This document shows positions 56,967 through 64,000 of a stretch of DNA of 64,000 nt, in pieces. The position numbers were made by a program, and so were the translations under genes. The notes beneath the pieces were generated by a model. The model made no database searches. It had not been told where the DNA came from and worked only from the letters and a program-made list of their open reading frames with translations. The stretch is taken from assembly GCA_024036415.1 (NCBI GenBank), contig JAMWET010006573.1, positions 597,001 through 661,000 of the forward strand, written 5' to 3'. How positions within the stretch are numbered: the stretch's first letter is position 1; each line of letters opens with the position of its first letter. Origin of the DNA: Prochilodus magdalenae (taxonomy: Eukaryota; Chordata; Actinopteri; Characiformes; Prochilodontidae).

Positions 56967-57368
56967 ACACATGGTGACAACACACATGGTGACTTATATC
57001 CGGGGAGCTTTGCAGTTGAGACCTGTACATATGGCATTAATAAGTAAAGACATGTGACAAGGTCCTAAGAACTCTTGTTAAATCTGCCCCTCTGACCGTT
57101 ACATGACTATTTCTGGCATTTCAGGGCGAGATGCAGCAGCACACACTCACCGTATACTACATATACTATGATACATGGGGCAATATAATTGATAACCCTA
57201 CTGTTTTCTGTAGGCCTTGTACAAGGTACCATTCCATGTCAGCTCGCCTCATAGAGCTCCAATACAAAGCTATGAAAGACACAAAACCCCAGACGTGAAA
57301 CATGTTTTGGCTGATTGGCTACATATGGTGTAAGGGGAAAGTTGTGTAAAGTTGATTTTGTGACTTTA
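56956..57368 (+). repeat. 413-bp duplicated segment, copy 1
   Basis: From TGCAGTAGCAGACACATGG to GATTTTGTGACTTTA. It is repeated in the same orientation at 58392-58804 with about six differences. The segment has no obvious inverted ends or protein. It continues from TcX copy 8 on its left with no visible boundary, so this is probably the original. Confidence 0.95.
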
Positions 57369-57860
57369 GCAACACAATAAAGAAGAAATCAATCCGCAGA
57401 TCTGTTCACCTGCCAGGCCTTGTGCGCGGGTGAGCAACAGAGGCTATTAAAAGAACAGGAAAGTCTACAATTGGAGCGTCTGTTTGTAAACACAGCTACA
57501 GTTCTCCAGTGCTGATGCTGCTGATTCGTCATTTCCCTAGGCCTTTAGCATGAATCTCCTTAATTCGGCTGTGTCATTATGCCCTTCACCCCGTCAGAGG
57601 GAGGACAGGGTGGCGAGTCTCTCAGAGCTGACTGTCGGTCTCCAGCCGTGATGAACAGAACTGACAGCGAGGCAGAGGAGATGGCACGCATCTTTTGAGG
57701 GAACAGGGGCCCGAAATTGTGCAGCATTTGTCTCAAAACTGTTTTTCGGCTGTTCACGGCCCACTTGCCATGCTGCGCTGTCACTATATTGGAGCCTCGC
57801 TTTGCCAGATATGAGCCCTGCTATTATACTGGAACAGCTGTTCCATCAAAAATGTATTAG
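57369..57860. other. Candidate conserved non-coding block
   Basis: Repeat-free, GC-balanced. Words include CTCCTTAATTCGGCTGTGTC, GTCTGTTTGTAAACACAGC (a forkhead-type GTAAACA) and CGTCATTTCCCTAGG. A 74-codon minus-strand frame is probably chance. Confidence 0.3.
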
Positions 57861-58080
57861 ATGTTTTACTGGATGGCTAACCAGCAGCAGATTATTTGGG
57901 TCTCAGTTAAAATGATTCAGACTTTTTCATCATGCACTGGCTTGGCTTTTTTTATTTGCGCCATTGGAGGATAATCATGGCTGGAACATACTGTACAAAA
58001 AAGAGAGATCTCTTTGTTTTTCATTTTCAGTCAAAACCAACATTAAATTAAAAGCTATTAGTCAATAAACACAGAATATA
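57861..58080. other. Unassigned DNA
   Basis: Nothing recognised. Confidence 0.4.
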
Positions 58081-59160
58081 CACTCATTATCAAAAGAACA
58101 GCTGCATCCGGAAGGAAGTGCAGGATTGCAGTGCTGTTGGGAAGGAAAAATATTTGATGATAGATTTAGACTGATATGGGAATTTTTTATTGAGCTACAC
58201 ATACCGAAGTAGTTTTTATGAGTATGGCATTGGGCCGCAGTGTTTGCTAATCCAACATGCCAGAAGTCTTGGCATGGAGTTGTTGAGAATCCTAATGTTG
58301 TCCTGTGACAAATCCATCCCATGGAGCTTGAATATTTTCACTTAGTTCCTGCAGATGGTGCGGTAGGGGTGGAGGTGGAGCCAAACGTCTATGCAGTAGC
58401 AGACACATGGTGACAACACACATGGTGACTTATATCCGGGGAGCTTTGCAGTTGAGGCCTGTACATATGGCATTAATAAGTAAAGACATGTGACAAGGTC
58501 CTAAGAACTCTTGTTAAATCTGCTCCTCTGACCCTTACATGACTATTTCTGGCATTTCAGGGCGAGATGCAGCAGCACACACTCACCGTATACTACATAT
58601 ACTATGATACATGGGGCAATATAATTGATAACCCTACTGTTTTCTGTAGGCCTTGTACAAGGTACCATTCCATGTCAGCTCGCCTAATAGAGCTCCAATA
58701 CAAAGCTATGAAAGACACAAAACTCCAGACGTGAAACATGTTTTGGCTGATTGGCTACATATGGTGTAAGGGGAAAGTTGTGTAAAGTTGATTTTGTGAC
58801 TTTAACACCAGGCCTTCTAAATGTATGATGCGCAACAACAAACTGTTCATCTCTGTGCTGACCACAGTGCCCCCACACACGGATTCGTTGGTCGTCTCCA
58901 CCAAAACAAAAGTGGGACTCGTCACTGAAGATGCCACCTGCTGCCATTCTGAGTCACTCTATGACAGTCTGGCACGACACCATTGCAATCTTTGGTGACA
59001 TTGATGTGGTGGCAAGGCCAGTCGCTGTAATGGTCTGCATGCATGTAGTCCTGCATGGTACAGCCATCTGCCAAAGGTGCTGGCACTTGGATGACTCATG
59101 GAGAGCATCACTGCTCACTGAATGTTTGCAATCGTGGCTGTTGGGTCAGTCAGGCACGAG
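58081..59160 (-). mobile_element. TcA copy 9, carrying the 413-bp duplication
   Basis: The left end CACTCATTATCAAAAGAACA then GCTGCATCC is intact. TcA text runs to GGGTGGAGGTGGAG (58380), is interrupted by 11 unassigned bases and the 413-bp copy, and resumes at ACACCAGGCC (58805) without loss except a few bases. It continues past the first-aspartate region (FSDESHFCFGGDDQRIRVWG on the minus strand) and ends at about 59160, cut by TcX copy 9. Confidence 0.85.
58392..58804 (+). repeat. 413-bp duplicated segment, copy 2 (inside TcA)
   Basis: About 98.5 per cent identical by eye to 56956-57368. It lies at the internal join of TcA copy 9, with filler CCAAACGTCTA on its left and no target duplication. 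Confidence 0.95.
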
Positions 59161-59545
59161 GTTGGTGGGGCTATAAAACATAAATTGAGAAGAGGTGCCC
59201 CAGTGCAGGGAATGTCTCAATCCATGTCTGGAAAATGGCTCCAAGGCAGATGTTAATGGTTGGCTAAAAGGAGTGATTGCATTTGGGCGTGCCAAAGACC
59301 ATAGTGTGTAAGAAGTAGCTGAATCTGCAGGTGTATGGAAGCGTACGATCATACGGGTCTACCAGCAGAGGCTAAAATCCCACTCTCCAGAGAATTCTCA
59401 GTGGAATTGTGCCAGGGAAGACATCCACCAATCTGGCCCAACTGCCTAATTCTTTGGTCCAAGAGTGTCTCACAATTGATGTGGCCTACATCCAGAAACT
59501 TGTCCAGTACATGCCAAATCCAGTCACAGCTGTTATTTTAGCTTG
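59161..59545 (+). mobile_element. TcX copy 9
   Basis: From GGGGCTATAAAACATAAATT to CAGTCACAGCTGTTATTTT. The helix-turn-helix text is present with a stop (GTGTGTAAGAAGTAGCTG). Both ends are missing. It abuts TcA copy 9. Confidence 0.75.
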
Positions 59546-60110
59546 TGTGGTTATCATGGCCTGAAAAAGAGAATTTAATGTCACATTTTGAGTGGAAACT
59601 AAATACATAGGATAAAATAAACCAGGTCTCTGTGTTTTGTACAGCTCCATATCAGCAGTTAGTCGATATTATTGGTAGACATTTGGGAGTGACATTTACT
59701 TTCCTCAGAGCGCGAGACAGTTGTATTGTAATGGCCTGCTGGATTGATTCTATAAATGGAGTGGCATCTGAGACGATTCTTCAAATGGTGTGTGATTGCA
59801 AAGGACAGCCCCATAACTTCACCATGGATCACATTACTGTGCTGTTCCCATACACTAATGCTGAGTAATCTGTCACTGTTCTCCAGTCTCACTCTTGTTG
59901 ATCCCCTGTGCTGCTGTTTCCTGTTTCACCTCTTCTAAGGCACCCAATGGTCCGATTTATATTGTATAGGACAGATATTTTGATGGGTTATTCTATGTAA
60001 CAAGAACAGAAAAGTTTGGGGATTTGATTTGTATGCTGGGTTGTTTCAGCAGCCAAGAAAGTTCAGAGGCTGAATCTCAAATGGCTCCCTATGCTCTAAA
60101 TAAATAAATG
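59546..60110. other. Unassigned DNA
   Basis: No gene recognised. The 78-codon frame at 59632-59868 resembles nothing known. Confidence 0.35.
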
Positions 60111-60131
60111 AAAAAAAAAAAAAAAAAAAAA

Positions 60132-60202
<71 letters not shown>
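60111..60202. repeat. Poly(A) and (TA)n run
   Basis: About 25 A residues followed by about 66 bp of TA, reaching the TA target of TcM copy 2. Confidence 0.97.
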
Positions 60203-60205
<3 letters not shown>

Positions 60206-60384
60206 GTGGACAAAATTGTTGGTATTTTAAAGAAATAACTTTAATCTGACAAAAGTAATATCAAAAAAAAATTATATAAAAATTAACAAATGAAAGTCAG
60301 ACATTGCTTTTCAACCATGCTTCAACATAATTATTTAAAAAATATATACTCCAGAAATTATGGTACCCTTAACTTAATATTTTG

Positions 60385-61606
<1,222 letters not shown>

Positions 61607-61984
61607 GTTGAGTGTGGTACACACCTTGTCACCAAACAGCACAGTGACTACCTGTTACCCTATATATAGGCCCACTGACTGATTACAAGATTGCAGACAC
61701 CTGTGATGCTAATTAGTGAAGACACCTTGATTTAACATGTCACATTTTTCAGGGGTGCCATAATTTCTGTCCAGGTCTGTTTCAGGAGTTTATTTTTTTT
61801 TAATAATTCTGTTGAAGCATGGTTGAAAAGCAATGTTTGACTTTCATTTGTTCATTTCCTTAGAATTTTTATTTGTTATTACTTTTGTCAGATGAAAGTT
61901 GTTTCTGTTACCATTGTGGGTTTTTCTTTCATTAACCGAGGGGTACCAACAATTTTGTCCACATGTGTATATAATGCATTATGT

Positions 61985-62150
61985 CACCTTGTACCCTAAA
62001 ACTTTAAATCACTGTGTGGTTATACATTTATGTACAGTTACAAGGGCTTATGTCAAGTTTTATTAAGCTTTAGGAATACATTATAGTTTCTTTTCAGTGC
62101 ACTTATAATGCATTACATATACTGAAAGTGTTACCATTGTATTTTGGTGT
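61985..62150 (+). repeat. Miniature element P, copy 2
   Basis: GCACTTATAATGCATTACAT then ACTGAAAGTGTTACC. See 25490-25636. A weaker second partial copy may follow at 62150-62225. Confidence 0.5.
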
Positions 62151-62430
62151 ATGGTTATGAATGGTGTGTATGGGTCTGAACATTTATGCACAGTTACAGG
62201 GGCTTATATCAAATTTTATATATCACTATGAATGCTCTAAGAGGGCTCTATCCTACACAGAGGATAAGATTTGGATATATCGATCTGCTCCTTCTGCCAG
62301 CGAGTGGTAAGGAGTGTGTGCTGGAGCAAAGACAGCATTGGATTGATATATCAGATAAAGGTTAATAACTGAATAAAAAGTCAGCTTTAAAGGTTTGGAT
62401 ATGCCTCAGTTTGCTCCAGGAGTAAACAGT

Positions 62431-62443
62431 TCTCTCTCTCCCT

Positions 62444-62475
<32 letters not shown>

Positions 62476-62476
62476 T
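62431..62476. repeat. CT-rich simple repeat (doubles as pyrimidine tract)
   Basis: CTCTCCCTCTCC changing to (CT)n. It immediately precedes the acceptor-like TTTCCTCTCACAG. Confidence 0.9.
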
Positions 62477-62487
62477 TCCTCTCACAG

Positions 62488-63032
62488 ATGTTTTTTTGGC
62501 TGTTTTCTTCTGCCTTTGTGTGAGCCCCTGGTGGAAGCCCTCTTTCAAATGAGTCCATCACACCCCCTCCCCATGCCCCCGTCGCTCCAGGATGTGAAAT
62601 ACTTCCCTCTCCGGCTCTCTCCGGGCAGCTGGGTTTTAAAGTATGAATTTGCCAGAGTGCTGAGCTGGGCGGCTGGGCCTGACCTGCGTTCGTGGGCGCC
62701 TGCGAGGCCTGCGGGTCACTCTTTAACATGAGAGCGGCCGGCGGCGGCGCAGCCTGCCTGAGCTCCTCTGCTGCTTGCTGTGCCCTCTTCGCGCTCCACA
62801 GGGGCCTCGGGACCCCGTCCCCGGCCGGCCCCATCCTGAGCCCAACGCGCTCACAACCTCACCAAAACTGCCGAGGGTTCTGTGCGGACAGTGCGCACCC
62901 CACAACCTGACCAAACACCTCCTGGAGGGAGAGAAGGACCCTCATCACCGGCCCAAGAGGGGCTGGGGTGTGGAATCAGTTCTTCGTTTTGGAGGAGCAC
63001 ACATCGGATCTGAAGCACAATATGTAGGAAAG
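62488..63032 (+). other. Candidate exon, CpG-rich, with acceptor and donor
   Basis: A strong acceptor, TCTTTCCTCTCACAG, ends at 62487, and a strong donor, AGGAAAG|GTAAGAGC, has its edge at 63032. Between them 545 bp are unusually CpG-rich for this window (62690-62880 above all). One frame (62727-63032) is open to the donor without ATG; another has an ATG at 62728 and reads MRAAGGGAACLSSSAACCAL then FALHRGLG, like a signal peptide, but stops at 62911. Neither resembles a family I know. It could be a 5' untranslated exon, a first coding exon of a fast-evolving gene, or a CpG island. Confidence 0.35.
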
Positions 63033-63084
63033 GTAAGAGCCAGGTCTACTCATTAGTCTGTTTGGTTCACATACAGTGGCAGGG

Positions 63085-63212
63085 CAAAGAAAAGCTTATA
63101 CAAGGACAAAAGTATTGGGACACATCTCTTAATCAATCATTCGATTCAAATGATCCCATAAATTCATGCAGTCTGGGACACTAAAGTCCTCGGCAATGGC
63201 TAAAAAAAAAAA
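63085..63212. mobile_element. Terminal scrap of another Tc1-like family
   Basis: GGACAAAAGTATTGGGACAC is a typical fish Tc1 terminal word; the following 100 bp contain no protein motif and end in a run of A. Confidence 0.4.
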
Positions 63213-63500
63213 AAACATTCCTGGAAACATGTCTGAAAATTCCCAAATCCACTATTTTGGACAACAATTAAGAAGTTTAAAACAACCAAAGCCGTTGTGA
63301 AAACCTGCCTTGGACAGAATGCATGGCTATTTTAGACTTACCCACATTAGCCATGCCTTACATATAGGCTAATAATCTGATAATACAGGAATATAATACT
63401 CCATGTCCATGTGAACACCTCGGTTGGAATAGACTAGTCTATACCAGCACTACTTTTGTTGACAATGAGTGTATTTGCTGACCAATTGCTGGTGTTGTTA
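63213..63500 (+). mobile_element. Tc1-like fragment, partner of 60949-61232
   Basis: AAACATTCCTGGAAACATG to GCTGGTGTTGTTA. Compare the inverted copy in TcM copy 2. It encodes a damaged helix-turn-helix (text CCACTATTTTGGACAACAAT, then AAACAACCAAAGCCGTTGTG). It lies next to the terminal word at 63105, so it may be the original location. Confidence 0.6.
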
Positions 63501-63565
63501 TGCAGTATAGCACTTCATAGAACTCTATGTCACAAGTGATGTCACATATCAAATATTAAGTGTTT

Positions 63566-63566
<1 letters not shown>

Positions 63567-63644
<78 letters not shown>
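63567..63644. repeat. (GATA)n microsatellite
   Basis: About 19 uninterrupted GATA units. Confidence 0.98.
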
Positions 63645-63664
63645 ATATCACTGTAGTAACTGTT

Positions 63665-63900
63665 TTCAATAACACTTTCTATGAGTCAGGTATCCATAAT
63701 GCTTTCTTAGAGCATTCCTAAAGATTTAGAAAGCCTTCATTATGCTTTATAATACTTAACATAAGACTTTGTAACTGTAGATAAATAATTATAATTATGC
63801 ACATAAACTGTTAGAACACCACATTACAGAGCTTTATAACCCAAAGTCACATAATGCATTGTAATATGTATGTAGAGTGATGCCTAAACTCTAACATACA
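63665..63900 (-). repeat. Miniature element P, copy 3
   Basis: AACACTTTCTATGAGTCAGG then TATCCATAATGC is the inverted counterpart of 25600-25636. Confidence 0.55.
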
Positions 63901-64000
63901 CTCGGACATTTCTGATTTCCTATGACATTTCTCAAAATGAAAATGCTGTAGTTATAACACTGCACTTGTTGGGAAGCATTTCCAAATCATTTTTTCCAAA

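Noticed and set aside
59632..59868. 78-codon plus-strand frame
   Set aside because: No family resemblance; opposite strand is equally open (59659-59892).

Overview
The window looks like a 64 kb stretch of teleost fish chromosome, most likely an otophysan (characin or catfish type). The evidence is its repeat content: at least seven Tc1/mariner-type transposon families, tails of L2/CR1-like and other non-LTR elements, a tRNA-derived SINE, common fish miniature elements, and long simple repeats. No coding exon of a host gene can be named. I see no rRNA, tRNA, CRISPR array or bacterial-style gene. The stretch reads as intergenic or long-intron DNA. Several repeat-free blocks have the motif-dense look of conserved non-coding sequence, and two blocks could be 5' non-coding exons.

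Family labels used here are local: TcA (nine copies or fragments), TcX (nine), TcK (two), TcM (two), TcN (two), TcL, TcQ and a weaker pair TcT.

Layout. 0-5 kb: candidate conserved blocks (1-330, 2240-2690) and a degenerate 70-bp tandem repeat interrupted by a truncated LINE. 5-9 kb: TcK copy 1, a SINE, and a TcL element lying between two halves of a TcA copy. 9-15 kb: candidate conserved blocks, a LINE reverse-transcriptase scrap, TcA and TcX copies. 15-18 kb: (TA)n, a 29-unit 45-bp minisatellite, (TATC)n. 19.8-22.4 kb: TcQ remnant, TcM copy 1 with the best-preserved transposase, and a possible solo LTR. 23-27 kb: TcX copies, a 50-bp repeat, conserved-looking blocks. 27.2-29.6 kb: a very old tandem repeat. 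31-35 kb: TcA, TcN, an L1-type scrap and TcK copy 2 nested in TcA. 35.8-37.5 kb: a purine-only tract leading into a candidate promoter and first exon at 37.5 kb. 39-51 kb: TcN, TcA and TcX copies and a LINE fragment. 51-56 kb: tandem and fold-back repeats, a pyrimidine tract. 56-64 kb: a 413-bp duplication inside TcA, a chimeric TcM, a CpG-rich candidate exon (62.49-63.03 kb) and a GATA repeat.

How it fits together. Most Tc1-like copies are not random wrecks. TcA, TcX and TcK each keep the transposase N-terminal DNA-binding end and the C-terminal tail, but have lost the catalytic core between them, and different copies share that arrangement. This is expected of non-autonomous derivatives mobilised in trans. 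Two copies (58.1 and 60.2 kb) also carry internal segments copied from within 2.5 kb, which fits patch repair after excision. All identifications are by eye; no search or alignment was run.
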